A stretch of 64,000 nucleotides of DNA from Nitrosophilus kaiyonis. GTDB lineage: Bacteria; Campylobacterota; Campylobacteria; Campylobacterales; Nitratiruptoraceae. How positions within the stretch are numbered: position 1 is the first letter of the stretch; each line of letters opens with the position of its first letter. The stretch covers positions 310,001 through 374,000 of the forward strand of contig NZ_AP025696.1 in assembly GCF_027943725.1 (NCBI RefSeq). Direction: 5' to 3'. The translations under genes were made by a program, and so were the position numbers. Under the pieces are notes generated by a model. It was not told the origin of the DNA. It searched no databases and worked only from the letters and a program-made list of their open reading frames with translations. This document shows positions 55,537 through 64,000 of this stretch, in pieces.

Positions 55537-55565
55537 AGCTTCTCACCTTCTCCGCTTTCCAGCTT
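55465..55565. repeat. Heptamer words at the tsf-ATPase junction
   Basis: GTGAAGGAGTGAAAGAGTGAAGG and CTTCACAGCTTCTCACCTTCTCCGC. They cover the 5' end of the ATPase gene and the gap after tsf. Confidence 0.7.
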
Positions 55566-55566
55566 A

Positions 55567-56484
55567 TTATTTCATTTGAGCAGCAACTTCTGCAGCAAAA
55601 TCATCTTGTTTTTTCTCAATTCCTTCACCAAGCTCATATCTTACAAATTCAATAATTTTAGCAGTTCCACCTGCTGCTTTTGCAGCCTCATCTAATACTT
55701 GTTTAACACTTTTTTTGTCATCTTTAACAAATTTTTGTCCAAGAAGAGTATTTTCCTCTACAAATTTTTTAATTTTTCCAGGAATAATTTTTTCTATAAT
55801 GTTTGCAGGTTTTCCCTCTTTTTCAAGTTGAGCTCTTGCAATCTCTTTCTCTTTTTCTATAACAGATTCTGGAATTGCACTCTCATCAAGATATTTAGGA
55901 TTCATTGCTGCTATATGCATAGCTATATCTTTTAAAAGATCTTTTATTGACTCGCAAACCTCTTCTTTATCACATGTTGCAGCCACAATAACCCCAATTT
56001 TTCCACCCATATGAACATAACCGTTAACTACACCATTACCTTCAACACAAATTTTGTCAAATCTTCTAACTAAAATATTTTCACCAATTTTAGCAATTTG
56101 AGCTTTCATAAACTCTTCAAATTTAACGCCATCAATCTCAGTCTGAAGTAGATCCTCAACTGAGTCAACTTCACTAACATGAATATGCTTTGTTGCTTTT
56201 TTTACTAACTCTTTAAAATTATCATTTTGCGCAACAAAGTCAGTTTCAGAGTTTATTTCACTTATAGTAGCACATTTGTAATCTGGGCTAATCTCTACAG
56301 TTATTGCACCTTCACTTGCAACTCTATCAGCTTTTTTAGCAGCTTTAGCCATACCTTTTTTTCTTAATATTTCAACAGCTTTATCAAAATCACCTTCTGC
56401 TTCAATAAGTGCCTTTTTACAATCCATCATTCCAGCACCAGTAGCTACTCTTAGCTTTTTAACATCTGCAGCACTAATATTCAT
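55567..56484 (-). CDS. tsf: Translation elongation factor Ts
   Basis: Nucleotide exchange factor for EF-Tu. 305 residues; the N-terminal UBA-like domain (DVKKLRVATGAGMMDCKKALIEAEGDFDKAVEILRKKG, a family signature in pieces) and the core with SETDFVAQN are present. Its ATG overlaps the rpsB stop by one base (TAATG). Confidence 0.97.
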   Translation of the reverse strand: MNISAADVKKLRVATGAGMMDCKKALIEAEGDFDKAVEILRKKGMAKAAKKADRVASEGAITVEISPDYKCATISEINSETDFVAQNDNFKELVKKATKHIHVSEVDSVEDLLQTEIDGVKFEEFMKAQIAKIGENILVRRFDKICVEGNGVVNGYVHMGGKIGVIVAATCDKEEVCESIKDLLKDIAMHIAAMNPKYLDESAIPESVIEKEKEIARAQLEKEGKPANIIEKIIPGKIKKFVEENTLLGQKFVKDDKKSVKQVLDEAAKAAGGTAKIIEFVRYELGEGIEKKQDDFAAEVAAQMK

Positions 56485-57275
56485 TATTCTTCCTCCTCTT
56501 TTGCAGCCTCTTCTTTAGCTTCTTCTTTTACCTCTTCAATCTCTTCTTGTGTAACCTCTTCTTTTTCCTCAGCTTCTTCTTCAGCCATTTCTTGCTCTCT
56601 TAACTCTTTTCCTTCTATAATAGCTTCAGCCATCTCTTTACAGAAAAGTTGTATACTTCTAATAGCATCATCATTTCCAGGAATTGGATAATCTATAACA
56701 TCTGGGTCACAATTTGTATCAAGTGGCGCAACAACAGGAATTCCTAATTTATTTGCTTCTTGTACAGCGATATGCTCTCTTACAGCATCAATAACAAAAA
56801 GCATATCAGGCAATCTTTTCATATCTCTAATACCGCCAAGAAAATTTTCAAGTTTTTCTTTTCTTCTTCTAAGCATCAAAGCTTCTTTTTTTGTTAAAAG
56901 GTCCATTTGACCACTTTTTTCCATCTCTTCAATTACTTCAAGTTTTCTAATAGATTTTTTAATAGTATTAAAGTTTGTTAATGTTCCACCAAGCCATCTT
57001 GAATTTACATATGGCATACCACATTTTTTTGCATACTCTTCGATAGCATTTTGAGCCTGTTTTTTTGTTCCTACAAAAAGAATAGTTTGTCCCTCTTTTG
57101 CAGCATCTCTTACAATATTGTAAGTGTATCTGAAAAATCTAAGAGTCTTTTGTAGGTCGATAATATGGATATTTTTTCTTACACCAAAGATATAAGGTTT
57201 CATCTTTGGATTCCATCTTCTTGTTTGGTGTCCAAAGTGTACACCACACTCCAATAAGTCCTTCATAGTTACCAT
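56484..57275 (-). CDS. rpsB: 30S ribosomal protein S2
   Basis: 263 residues, with the usual start [26 protein letters not shown] and a long C-terminal tail of Glu/Ala ([14 protein letters not shown] and on), about 30 residues longer than in enteric bacteria. First gene of rpsB-tsf. A folded leader at 57308-57353 lies 33 bases upstream of the start and could mediate feedback control. AAGGAGTAAACATG is the start site. Confidence 0.97.
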   Translation of the reverse strand: MVTMKDLLECGVHFGHQTRRWNPKMKPYIFGVRKNIHIIDLQKTLRFFRYTYNIVRDAAKEGQTILFVGTKKQAQNAIEEYAKKCGMPYVNSRWLGGTLTNFNTIKKSIRKLEVIEEMEKSGQMDLLTKKEALMLRRRKEKLENFLGGIRDMKRLPDMLFVIDAVREHIAVQEANKLGIPVVAPLDTNCDPDVIDYPIPGNDDAIRSIQLFCKEMAEAIIEGKELREQEMAEEEAEEKEEVTQEEIEEVKEEAKEEAAKEEEE

Positions 57276-57307
57276 GTTTACTCCTTGATAAATTTAGGTT
57301 TTGCCTC

Positions 57308-57353
57308 CGCAGTCATCAACGGCCATTGCCGCAACCCTTCAAGGATTACTGCG
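57308..57353 (-). promoter_or_regulatory. Structured mRNA leader of rpsB (candidate S2-binding leader)
   Basis: On the transcript: outer stem CGCAGT/ACTGCG, inside it hairpins AATCC-TTGAA-GGGTT (with a U-G pair that exists only in RNA of this strand) and CGGC-AATG-GCCG. This three-way junction is the only GC-rich part of the gap before rpsB. A -10-like TAAAAT is about 20 bases upstream of it. By analogy with other ribosomal-protein leaders it may be bound by S2. Confidence 0.6.
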
Positions 57354-57408
57354 TGTGTAATAAAAGGCTCGCAGATTTTACTAAAATATAGCTTAATTTT
57401 AGCTTTTT

Positions 57409-58116
57409 TTAATATTTAGGAAATAGGTTTGCTTTTTTCAATCTTTTTTCAACTGGTGGATAAAGTATTACACTTTCATATTCTAAATATCTGCTATTTG
57501 AAATTTTTTCAACTCTTCTTTTAAGTTTTTCTATATCTTTTTTCTCTGAAAAGCTCACCATAATTGAAGGATGAAAAGAGATATTATATTTAGATAGATT
57601 TTCTAAAGCTTTTAACTGATAATAAAAAATATCCTCTTTAGCTCCTGTAATTTTCGAAAAATCTTTTGATGTTGCAGCTTTTATGCTTACTCTTACATGT
57701 AGATTATCAAAAGAGGATAAAGATTTTGCATATTTTTCATCATACCCTATCAAAATTCCATTTGTTTCTAATATAAAAAGAAAATCTTTTGGAATCAATT
57801 CTAAAACTTTTATAAGATGCTCTTTACATATGGTAGGTTCATTTCCACTTATTCTTAATTTATTAATTCCATGTCTATTTGCAATTTTTAAAAGTTTATC
57901 AACTACCTCATCGGGAGAATAAAATCTCCCATATTTTTTAGGATTTGTTATCTCTTTCCAAGCCCAACAAAAAAGACATCTTAAATCACAACCAACACAA
58001 TCTGCTGTTGCAATACCACCATAAAATTTTGCAGCTCTAAATCTATAATATTTTCTTCCTAAATTTTTACAAACAATATTTTTAGTCTCATTAGCAAGTT
58101 TTATAGCATCAAACAT
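57409..58116 (-). CDS. Radical SAM protein
   Basis: 235 residues. CVGCDLRCLFCWAW gives the CxxxCxxC cluster (C43, C47, C50) with an extra Cys C40 before it. A GNEPT motif (RISGNEPTICKEH) and LETNG match the SAM-binding strand pattern of activase-like or archaeal-type radical SAM proteins. No further domain for substrate. It overlaps bcp by 1 base. Function cannot be given more exactly. Confidence 0.85.
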   Translation of the reverse strand: MFDAIKLANETKNIVCKNLGRKYYRFRAAKFYGGIATADCVGCDLRCLFCWAWKEITNPKKYGRFYSPDEVVDKLLKIANRHGINKLRISGNEPTICKEHLIKVLELIPKDFLFILETNGILIGYDEKYAKSLSSFDNLHVRVSIKAATSKDFSKITGAKEDIFYYQLKALENLSKYNISFHPSIMVSFSEKKDIEKLKRRVEKISNSRYLEYESVILYPPVEKRLKKANLFPKY

Positions 58117-58583
58117 TAAGATTGTAACTCTTTTAATTTCTCTTTAACTTTTTCAACATGCCCTTTTACTCTAACTTTTGGCCAAATAAAAGCAATATTT
58201 CCATCAGGATCAATCAAAAAAGTAGATCTTATAACACCTTCATACTCTTTGCCATACATCTTTTTTATTCCCCATGCGCCATAAGCTTTAAGTACTTCTC
58301 GATTTTCATCACATAAAAGAGTAATTTTTAGATTTTTCTTTTCTATAAATTTTCTGTGGCTTTCACAACTATCTGGACTAACTCCTAAAATCACAGCATC
58401 AAGTTTTTCAAACTCTTCTAATTCACTTGTAAAATCGCAAGCTTCAGTTGTACATCCAGGAGTATTATCTTTTGGATAAAAATATAAAACAACCCATTTA
58501 CCTTTTAAATCTTTCAAACATATCTCAACTTCATCTTGATTTTTTAAACAAAACTCAGGCGCTTTTTTACCTATCTCTAACAT
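58116..58583 (-). CDS. bcp: Thioredoxin-dependent peroxiredoxin (Bcp type)
   Basis: 155 residues from the ATG at 58583, which has AAAGGAGAACC before it; the frame is open for eight more residues upstream without a binding site. Peroxidatic Cys C44 in TPGCTTEACDF and resolving Cys C49, both in the usual places of atypical 2-Cys PrxQ/Bcp proteins. Reduces hydroperoxides using thioredoxin. Confidence 0.95.
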   Translation of the reverse strand: MLEIGKKAPEFCLKNQDEVEICLKDLKGKWVVLYFYPKDNTPGCTTEACDFTSELEEFEKLDAVILGVSPDSCESHRKFIEKKNLKITLLCDENREVLKAYGAWGIKKMYGKEYEGVIRSTFLIDPDGNIAFIWPKVRVKGHVEKVKEKLKELQS

Positions 58584-58594
58584 GGTTCTCCTTT

Positions 58595-58721
58595 TTAATT
58601 TTGACATTAGATATTAAAACTTAGTGTTAAGTATTAAGAGTTAAGTGCTAAGTTTTTAAATTATCACTAAACTTTAAACCTAAACTCTTAGCTCTTAAAT
58701 CTTAATTCTAACTCACCATAC
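58595..58721. repeat. Heptamer-type intergenic repeat block
   Basis: TTGACATTAGATATT, TTAGTGTTAAGTATTAAGAGTTAAGTGC, CTTAGCTCTTAAATCTTAATTC and CTCACCATACTCACC. Confidence 0.7.
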
Positions 58722-59147
58722 TCACCTTACTTCTACAAACTTTGCCTCACTATATAGCTCTTTTATCTTTTTTGCAAAAATTCCCATTCCTTTTTCATTG
58801 CACAAATTATAATCTTTATCATAAATTTTTGCACTTTTTAATGCACAGCTTGGGGATTTTGATTTAAAATAAAAGATATCAACTTCTGAAAAAGAGTTAT
58901 AAAATCTTTGTGCCTCATTTTCCAATAGTTTTGTAAAATCCCTTTTGCTATCACTTCCTATTGCTAAAATTTCATTTTCTATCAAAAAAAGATCTATTGT
59001 CTCTCTCGGTGAACCAAGAATATTTACTTCAGGACAAAAAGGAACAACTTCATAACATTTTAATTTATGCAATAAATCTTCATTTCGTTTATTTTTACCA
59101 TCATATCTACAATTTAATCCAAGCAAACATGCACTTACCGCAACCAT
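58722..59147 (-). CDS. DUF523 family protein
   Basis: 141 residues from the ATG at 59147, which overlaps the upstream aldehyde dehydrogenase stop (TAATG). The start AVSACLLGLNCRYDGKNK and later FCPEVNILGSPR and SPSCA are conserved in DUF523, with Cys that could bind metal. Function unknown; some relatives are fused to or next to a DUF1722 domain, which is not seen here. Confidence 0.9.
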   Translation of the reverse strand: MVAVSACLLGLNCRYDGKNKRNEDLLHKLKCYEVVPFCPEVNILGSPRETIDLFLIENEILAIGSDSKRDFTKLLENEAQRFYNSFSEVDIFYFKSKSPSCALKSAKIYDKDYNLCNEKGMGIFAKKIKELYSEAKFVEVR

Positions 59148-60565
59148 TAGCAAATAACCACAGATTTAATCTCAGTAAACTCTTCTATTGCAAATTTTGG
59201 TCCCTCTCTTCCAATACCAGATAGTTTCACGCCACCATAAGGCTGAATATCAAATCTTAATGTTGGAATATCATTTATCACTACTCCACCAGCCTCTGCA
59301 TCATCTATAAATCTTTTTGTAATATTTAAATCATTTGTAAAAATAGAAAATTGTAGTCCATAAGGCGAATCATTCATCATTTTTATAGCTTCATCATAAC
59401 TTTTAACTTTTACAAGACTAACAATTGGTGCAAATACCTCTTCACAAACAATTTTCATATCAGGCGTAACATCTGCCAATATAGCTGGATAGAAATATCT
59501 CCCTTCTCTTTTTGGTGGAAGTATAGCTCTTGCACCAGCTTTTATAGCACTTTCTACCCAATTTTGAGCTCTAATGGCAGCTTCTTCATTAATAAGAGGT
59601 CCCATAAAGGTATCTGGTTCATAAGGGTCTCCAACTTTTAATCTATGAGTATCTTCTGCAAGTTTTTTTGCAAACTCTTCATAAACATCTTCATGAACAT
59701 ATATTCTTTGCAAACTTATACATACTTGACCACTATTTACAAAAGCTCCAACTGAGCATCTACTTGCAGCCATATCTAAGTCTGCACTTTTATCTATAAA
59801 AGTTGCTGCATTTCCACCAAGTTCTAAACTAACTTTTTTAATTCCAGCATTTTTCATTATAATTTTTCCAACAGCAACACTTCCGGTAAAACTTATTTTT
59901 CTTGGTATATCACTGCTAACAAGAGCATTTCCAACTTCTGCATCTCCATACACTACACTTAACATATCAGGAATGGCATATTCACTTTCAATAAAAGTTT
60001 TTGCAAGCAGATATCCGGTATATGGAGCCTCAGGTGTTGGCTTAAATACAACACTATTTCCAGCAACAAGAGCAGGGCCTAATTTATGAGCTGCAAGGTT
60101 TAGTGGAAAATTAAATGGAGTTATTGCAACTACAACACCTAATGGGACTCTTTTATAAAAAGCTTGAGTCTTTTTCCCACTTAATGTTGCATCTGTATTA
60201 ATTGTTTCACCAACTAAACCTATTGCAGCTTGAGCACTTAATTCTAAAGTCTCTATACATCTATCAACTTCTACTCTACTAAAACTTATGGGTTTTCCTA
60301 CCTCTTTTGTAATTGATAGAGCAAACTCTTCTTTGTTTTCTTTTATCTTTTTAGCTACATCTTTAATCCACTCAACTCTTCTTGAGAGTGGAAACTCTTT
60401 AGATTTTTCAAATGCTTCTTTTGCAATTTTTAAGGCTTTTTTTGCATCATCTGCATTACATATTGGAAATATAGATACAACTTTATCATTGAATGGACTT
60501 TTTATCTCACCAATTTTTTCTTTTATTGCTGGAGTTGAGCCAAAATAGAGTCTTGCTTCATTCAT
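59147..60565 (-). CDS. NAD(P)-dependent aldehyde dehydrogenase
   Basis: 472 residues. Catalytic Cys C282 (NSGQVCISLQ) and general base Glu E248 (LELGGNA), N149-type ITPFNFPLN for the oxyanion hole. Overall it resembles lactaldehyde or non-phosphorylating glyceraldehyde-3-phosphate dehydrogenases; the substrate cannot be fixed from sequence. A central-carbon role is plausible. Coupled to the DUF523 gene. Confidence 0.88.
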   Translation of the reverse strand: MNEARLYFGSTPAIKEKIGEIKSPFNDKVVSIFPICNADDAKKALKIAKEAFEKSKEFPLSRRVEWIKDVAKKIKENKEEFALSITKEVGKPISFSRVEVDRCIETLELSAQAAIGLVGETINTDATLSGKKTQAFYKRVPLGVVVAITPFNFPLNLAAHKLGPALVAGNSVVFKPTPEAPYTGYLLAKTFIESEYAIPDMLSVVYGDAEVGNALVSSDIPRKISFTGSVAVGKIIMKNAGIKKVSLELGGNAATFIDKSADLDMAASRCSVGAFVNSGQVCISLQRIYVHEDVYEEFAKKLAEDTHRLKVGDPYEPDTFMGPLINEEAAIRAQNWVESAIKAGARAILPPKREGRYFYPAILADVTPDMKIVCEEVFAPIVSLVKVKSYDEAIKMMNDSPYGLQFSIFTNDLNITKRFIDDAEAGGVVINDIPTLRFDIQPYGGVKLSGIGREGPKFAIEEFTEIKSVVIC

Positions 60566-60594
60566 TCTTTATCCTTCTAAATTAAAATTTAAAT

Positions 60595-60640
60595 AGTTTC
60601 TTAATCCTAAATTCTTAATACTTAACTCTATATTATAATT
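60595..60640. repeat. Short heptamer block
   Basis: TTCTTAATCCTAAATTCTTAATACTTAACTC in the divergent gap between the aldehyde dehydrogenase and ilvE. Confidence 0.55.
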
Positions 60641-60701
60641 TAAACTATATTTTGATAGACTTAAGGCATTTTTAAAAAGATAAAATTTTATGGAGCAATA
60701 T

Positions 60702-61616
60702 ATGGAAAAAGCTAAATATATTTGGATGGATGGAGAGTTTGTTGATTGGGATAATGCAAAAGTTCATATATTAACTCATACTCTTCATTATGGCAATGGA
60801 GTATTTGAAGGAACAAGAGCATATAAAACAGATAAAGGTTTAGCAATTTTTAGATTAAGAGACCATACAAAAAGGCTTTTAAACTCAGCAAAAATTACTG
60901 TTATTAAAACTCCTTATTCACTTGAAGAGTTAGAAGAAGCACAAATTGAACTTTTAAGAAAAAATGATTTTAAATCAAATGTTTATATAAGACCTTTAAT
61001 CTATCTTGGTTACGGAATAATGGGACTTTATCATGTAAATGCTCCTGTAAATGTAGCAATCGCTGCTTGGGAGTGGGGAAGTTATCTTGGTGATGAAGGT
61101 TTGGAAAATGGTATTAGAGTAAAAATAAGCTCATTTACAAGAAATTCTGTAAAATCAACTATGGGAAAAGCAAAGGCTGTTGCAAACTATCTAAATTCAC
61201 AGATGGCAAAATATGAAGCAATTGAGGCTGGATATGAAGAAGCCTTGCTTCTTGATGAAGAGGGTTTTATTGCAGAGGGAAGTGGAGAGTGCTTTTTTAT
61301 AGTAAGAGATGGAGTTTTAATAACTCCACCAAATGATAACTCTTTAGAGTCTATCACTCAAGATACTGTTTTAAAAATAGCTGAAAAAAAAGGCATAAAA
61401 ATAGAACGAAGAAGAATAACAAGAGATGAAGTGTATATTTGTGATGAAGCTTTTTTTACAGGGACAGCAGCTGAAGTTACACCTATTAAAGAGGTTGATG
61501 GAAGAGTTATAGGAAATGGTAAAAGAGGAGAGATGACAAAAGAGCTTCAAAGTGCCTATTTTGATGTTGTATATGGAAGAGATAAAGATTTTGAACATAT
61601 GTTAACTTATATTTAG
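60702..61616 (+). CDS. ilvE: Branched-chain amino acid aminotransferase
   Basis: PLP enzyme, fold type IV, 304 residues from the ATG at 60702 (GGAG six bases upstream; an ATG at 60690 is also possible). Motifs: MDGEFVDWDNAKVHILTHTLHYG, FEGTRAY, PLP lysine in STMGKAKAVANY, and EGSGECFFIV. Final step of Val, Leu and Ile synthesis. Followed by an SPFH gene and hisIE, an order I recall from Campylobacter. Confidence 0.95.
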   Translation: MEKAKYIWMDGEFVDWDNAKVHILTHTLHYGNGVFEGTRAYKTDKGLAIFRLRDHTKRLLNSAKITVIKTPYSLEELEEAQIELLRKNDFKSNVYIRPLIYLGYGIMGLYHVNAPVNVAIAAWEWGSYLGDEGLENGIRVKISSFTRNSVKSTMGKAKAVANYLNSQMAKYEAIEAGYEEALLLDEEGFIAEGSGECFFIVRDGVLITPPNDNSLESITQDTVLKIAEKKGIKIERRRITRDEVYICDEAFFTGTAAEVTPIKEVDGRVIGNGKRGEMTKELQSAYFDVVYGRDKDFEHMLTYI

Positions 61617-61705
61617 ATGAGTAAGTTGAGTATGATAAGTAGAGTGAGTAAGTAAGTTATTTTGTCTTACTCACCTAACTCAACTTACTCATCTTACTCA
61701 ACCAA
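61614..61705. repeat. Heptamer-type repeat block with complementary halves
   Basis: AGATGAGTAAGTTGAGTATGATAAGTAGAGTGAG and then CTTACTCACCTAACTCAACTTACTCATC. The two halves are reverse complements and form a long imperfect hairpin after ilvE. Confidence 0.7.
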
Positions 61706-61722
61706 ACTAAAAAAGGAGAATT

Positions 61723-62775
61723 ATGCCAGCGGATTTGAATGATTTTTTTAAAAAAAGAAAAGATGAAGAAGAGGGCTCTAATATGCCTGAATTTATGAAA
61801 GATTTTGGCAAAAAAGCAACATATATATATGTAATTATTGTTTTGGTAATATTATTAATTATTGCAAAACCTTATGAGATTATAAATTCTGGTGAAGTGG
61901 GTATAAAAGTTACTGCAGGTAAATATGACCCAATTCCCCTTGAACCAGGAATCCATTTTTATATTCCTGGTATACAAAAAATTATAAAAGTTGATACAAA
62001 AGTTAGAATCATTAACTATAAAGCCGAAAAAGAGGCTCCAAGTTTTGGAGCACTAAGAGAAGGCATTATTGAAAAACCAGCTATAGAAGTTTTGGATGCA
62101 AGAGGTCTTCCAGTTTCTATAGATATAACAGTCCAATATAAACTTAATCCTCAAGGCGCTCCACAAACCATTGCAACTTGGGGCTTAACTTGGGAAGAAA
62201 AAATTATAAATGCAGTTGTTAGGGAAGTGGTTAGAAATGTTGTTGGAAGATATAAAGCTGAAGAGCTACCTATAAAAAGAAATGAGATTGCAAAACTTAT
62301 AGAGTCTCAAATAAGAGAAAAGATAAGCTCTTTACCAAATAAACCAGTTACTTTAGTCGCTGTTCAACTTAGAGAAATCTCACTTCCACCTAAAATAAAA
62401 GAGCAGATTGAGAGAGTTCAAATAGCAAAACAAGAGGCTGAACGAGTAAAATATGAGGTAGAAAGAGCAAGACAAGAGGCTGAAAAAAGAGCAGCTCTTG
62501 CAAGAGGTGAAGCTGAAGCTAAAAAGATTAAAGCGCAAGGTGAAGCAGATAGAATAATGATTGAAGCGAAAGCACAAGCTCAAGCAAATATAGTGATTGG
62601 TAAAAGTATAACTCCAGAGTTACTTCAATTAAAGCAGATTGAAGTTCAAGGAAAATTTAATGAGGCTCTAAAAGCAAATAAAGATGCAAAAATTTTCCTT
62701 ACTCCAGGTGGAGCAGTTCCAAATATTTGGGTAGATACAAAAGATAAACAAAAAGCAACATCAGTGGGAAGATAA
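61723..62775 (+). CDS. SPFH/prohibitin-domain membrane protein
   Basis: 350 residues. One N-terminal membrane helix (about 32-48, YIYVIIVLVILLIIAKPY), an SPFH domain from NSGEVGIKVTAGKYDP to about 210, and a long Ala/Glu/Lys-rich coiled coil (QEAERVKYEVERARQEAEKR onwards). Such proteins form ring-like scaffolds in the inner membrane and can control FtsH-type proteases. AAAAAGGAGAATTATG gives the start. It is 24 bp before hisIE. Confidence 0.9.
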   Translation: MPADLNDFFKKRKDEEEGSNMPEFMKDFGKKATYIYVIIVLVILLIIAKPYEIINSGEVGIKVTAGKYDPIPLEPGIHFYIPGIQKIIKVDTKVRIINYKAEKEAPSFGALREGIIEKPAIEVLDARGLPVSIDITVQYKLNPQGAPQTIATWGLTWEEKIINAVVREVVRNVVGRYKAEELPIKRNEIAKLIESQIREKISSLPNKPVTLVAVQLREISLPPKIKEQIERVQIAKQEAERVKYEVERARQEAEKRAALARGEAEAKKIKAQGEADRIMIEAKAQAQANIVIGKSITPELLQLKQIEVQGKFNEALKANKDAKIFLTPGGAVPNIWVDTKDKQKATSVGR

Positions 62776-62799
62776 CTATTCCCATTTTAAGGTTTATAA

Positions 62800-63471
62800 A
62801 TGAAGTTTGATATAAATTGGGAAAAAAATTCATTAATACCAGTCATTGTTCAAGATATCGAAAGTAATGAAGTTTTAATGCTTGCATATATGAATAAAGA
62901 GGCTTTTGAGAAAACATTATATACAGGATATGCACACTACTTTTCAAGAAGTAGAGAAAAGCTTTGGAAAAAAGGTGAAACAAGCGGGAATATTCAAGAG
63001 GTTAAAGAGATTTTATTAGATTGTGACAGCGATACACTTCTTTTAAAAGTAAAACAAACTGGGCCAGCTTGCCATACAGGAAGAAAAAGCTGCTTTTATA
63101 AGGATATTAAAGGTGGAGAAATTATAAGTGAACCAATAAAAAATCCTAATGAAATGTATGAAAATGTTATAGATACTCTTTATCATACAATACAAGAAAA
63201 AAAGGATTCAGACCCAAATATATCTTGGACCGCAAAACTTTTTAGCAAAGGTGAAAACACAATCTTAAAAAAAGTAATAGAAGAGGCAGGAGAGTTCTGT
63301 TTTGCTATTAAAGATAACAAAAAAGAAGAGATAATTTATGAATGTGCAGATTTAGTTTATCACTCTTTAGTAGCTCTTGCATATAAAGATATATCCCCAG
63401 AGCTTATTAGAAAAGAGCTAAAAAGAAGATTTGGTATAAGTGGTATTGAGGAGAAGAAGAGTAGGAAATAA
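62800..63471 (+). CDS. hisIE: Bifunctional phosphoribosyl-AMP cyclohydrolase / phosphoribosyl-ATP pyrophosphatase
   Basis: 223 residues, steps 2 and 3 of histidine synthesis. N-terminal HisI (about 1-110) with DCDSDTLLL for magnesium and [10 protein letters not shown] for zinc. C-terminal HisE (about 125-210) with [15 protein letters not shown] and [13 protein letters not shown]. Fusion is usual in many bacteria. Other his genes are not in the window. Confidence 0.96.
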   Translation: MKFDINWEKNSLIPVIVQDIESNEVLMLAYMNKEAFEKTLYTGYAHYFSRSREKLWKKGETSGNIQEVKEILLDCDSDTLLLKVKQTGPACHTGRKSCFYKDIKGGEIISEPIKNPNEMYENVIDTLYHTIQEKKDSDPNISWTAKLFSKGENTILKKVIEEAGEFCFAIKDNKKEEIIYECADLVYHSLVALAYKDISPELIRKELKRRFGISGIEEKKSRK

Positions 63472-63517
63472 AATAGGGGCATAGGTGACAAGGTGGTAAG
63501 GGGATAAGGAGTGAAGT
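63472..63517. repeat. Short word-repeat block after hisIE
   Basis: AGGGGCATAGGTGACAAGGTGGTAAGGGGATAAGGAGTGAAGTGA (about 7-8-bp units), leading into structured copy E. Confidence 0.55.
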
Positions 63518-63690
63518 GAGCAAAGGCAAAGCAAAGGCTTTAGGACAATAACTGCTTGTTGTCCGTGCCTGAGCGAAAGCCTTGAGTATATGTGAGTCCG
63601 AAAAACAATATTTTTCGTGACAAATATACGAAAGGCTGGTTTACCTTGAAGAAAATCAAGCTAGCGAAGCAAGCAAAGATTTTCGGTTAG
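63515..63690 (+). repeat. Structured repeat family 1, copy E
   Basis: GTGA, then AGGCA/TGCCT enclosing AAAGC-AAA-GGCTTT and GGACAATA-ACTGCT-TGTTGTCC; AGCCTT/AAGGCT enclosing CGAAAAACAATATTTTTCG; GAAAATC/GATTTTC at the end, then GGTTAG. Same orientation as hisIE, whose stop is about 45 bp upstream. Confidence 0.8.
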
Positions 63691-63694
63691 TTTT

Positions 63695-63840
63695 AAGCGG
63701 GATAGTGGAGAACTTAGTAAGGTTGAAGGTTAAAGGTAGAAGGATTTATTGATAGTGGATAGTGATAATAATAGACTAACACTAATTACCAATTCCTAAT
63801 TCCTAATTACCAATGACCAATGTCTGATGTACAATTTACT
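63695..63840. repeat. Heptamer-type repeat block before RNase T2 gene
   Basis: GTTGAAGGTTAAAGGTAGAAGG, ATAGTGGATAGTG, and CCAATTCCTAATTCCTAATTACCAATGACCAATGTC in 7-bp units. With copy E it fills the 387-bp gap. Confidence 0.75.
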
Positions 63841-63858
63841 TATCACAAAAGGTATGTA

Positions 63859-64000
63859 ATGAAAAAGCTATTAGTATCATTGCTACTAACAATCGCAGCA
63901 TTAGCAAATGAGTATATATTAGCAATTCAGTGGTTTCCTTCTGTGTGTAAAGTAAAAAATTATAAAGAGTGTAAAATTGATTATCCCTTTTGGAGAGAAA
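63859..64000 (+). CDS. Ribonuclease T2-family protein (partial)
   Basis: The first 47 residues are visible before the right edge. A signal peptide (MKKLLVSLLLTIAALA) is followed by NEYILAIQWFPSVCK, which fits the first conserved strand of RNase T2 (LAVQWxPxxC). The catalytic His motifs would be beyond the window. AAAGG lies about eight bases before the ATG. Probably a periplasmic or secreted RNase. Confidence 0.75.
   Translation, partial: MKKLLVSLLLTIAALANEYILAIQWFPSVCKVKNYKECKIDYPFWRE

Overview
This 64 kb window is a piece of a low-GC bacterial chromosome that looks like a member of the Campylobacterota (the former Epsilonproteobacteria). The reasons are gene order and families: accA-fabF-acpP-fabG, gapA-pgk-tpiA-fabI near nadD and rsfS, argS-tatA-gmk followed by a Glu-rich protein and a PLD nuclease (the order I remember from Helicobacter pylori HP0319-HP0323), an HP0268-type nuclease next to miaB, and an ilvE/SPFH/hisIE group. 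A sulfide:quinone reductase-like protein, beta- and gamma-type carbonic anhydrase proteins and polyphosphate kinase fit a sulfur-using, CO2-fixing lithotroph. I cannot name the genus. One tRNA gene (Phe) is present. I saw no rRNA, CRISPR array, prophage or transposase gene.

Layout. 1-2.7 kb: ispG (cut by the edge) and priA. 2.8-6.6 kb: an ABC exporter-like set with a shortened ATPase, two pilin-like proteins behind a possible sigma-28 promoter, and two small coiled-coil/ZapA-like proteins. 6.7-8.8 kb: uvrB. 9.2-14.9 kb: phosphate transporter, beta-carbonic anhydrase, ppk1, gamma-carbonic anhydrase-like protein. 15-18.7 kb: SQR-like flavoprotein, a 58-residue protein, a membrane protein with a decayed peptide-deformylase domain, and a dicarboxylate/amino-acid symporter. 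18.7-28.5 kb: dnaQ-like exonuclease, trpF, rpe, rpmB, argJ, a DUF465/HicA-like pair, fatty-acid genes and gpmI. 28.8-40.3 kb: mraY-murD, tRNA-Phe, a diguanylate cyclase, rimO-tilS, PilN/PilO-like proteins, an acyltransferase-like protein, miaB, the HP0268 homologue and nusA. 40.4-50 kb: mazEF, an orphan permease, a porin, fabI, an interrupted four-helix-bundle gene, lower glycolysis genes and nadD. 50-64 kb: rsfS-argS, tatA, gmk, a Glu-rich receiver-like protein, PLD nuclease, a LolD-type ATPase, tsf-rpsB with a folded leader, radical SAM protein, bcp, DUF523, aldehyde dehydrogenase, ilvE, SPFH protein, hisIE, and the start of an RNase T2 gene.

The genes are mostly ordinary; the striking material lies between them. 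First, almost every larger intergenic gap holds degenerate repeats with a period near 7 bp, in several word families, and these spill into coding sequence (priA, the LolD-like ATPase, the end of the 2.8 kb gene). Second, a family of about 170-bp elements (13.8, 14.1, 26.0, 39.1 and 63.6 kb, plus a fragment at 50.1 kb) folds into about seven stems whose two arms change together between copies while loops such as ACTGCT stay fixed. These copies have no ORF of their own, lie sense-oriented downstream of a gene, and in three cases begin at that gene's stop codon. Their size, many stems and non-coding nature recall HEARO/omega-RNA or IS200/IS605-derived mobile structured elements, but I could not run a covariance search. 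A second structured pair occurs near 9.0 and 41.1 kb.
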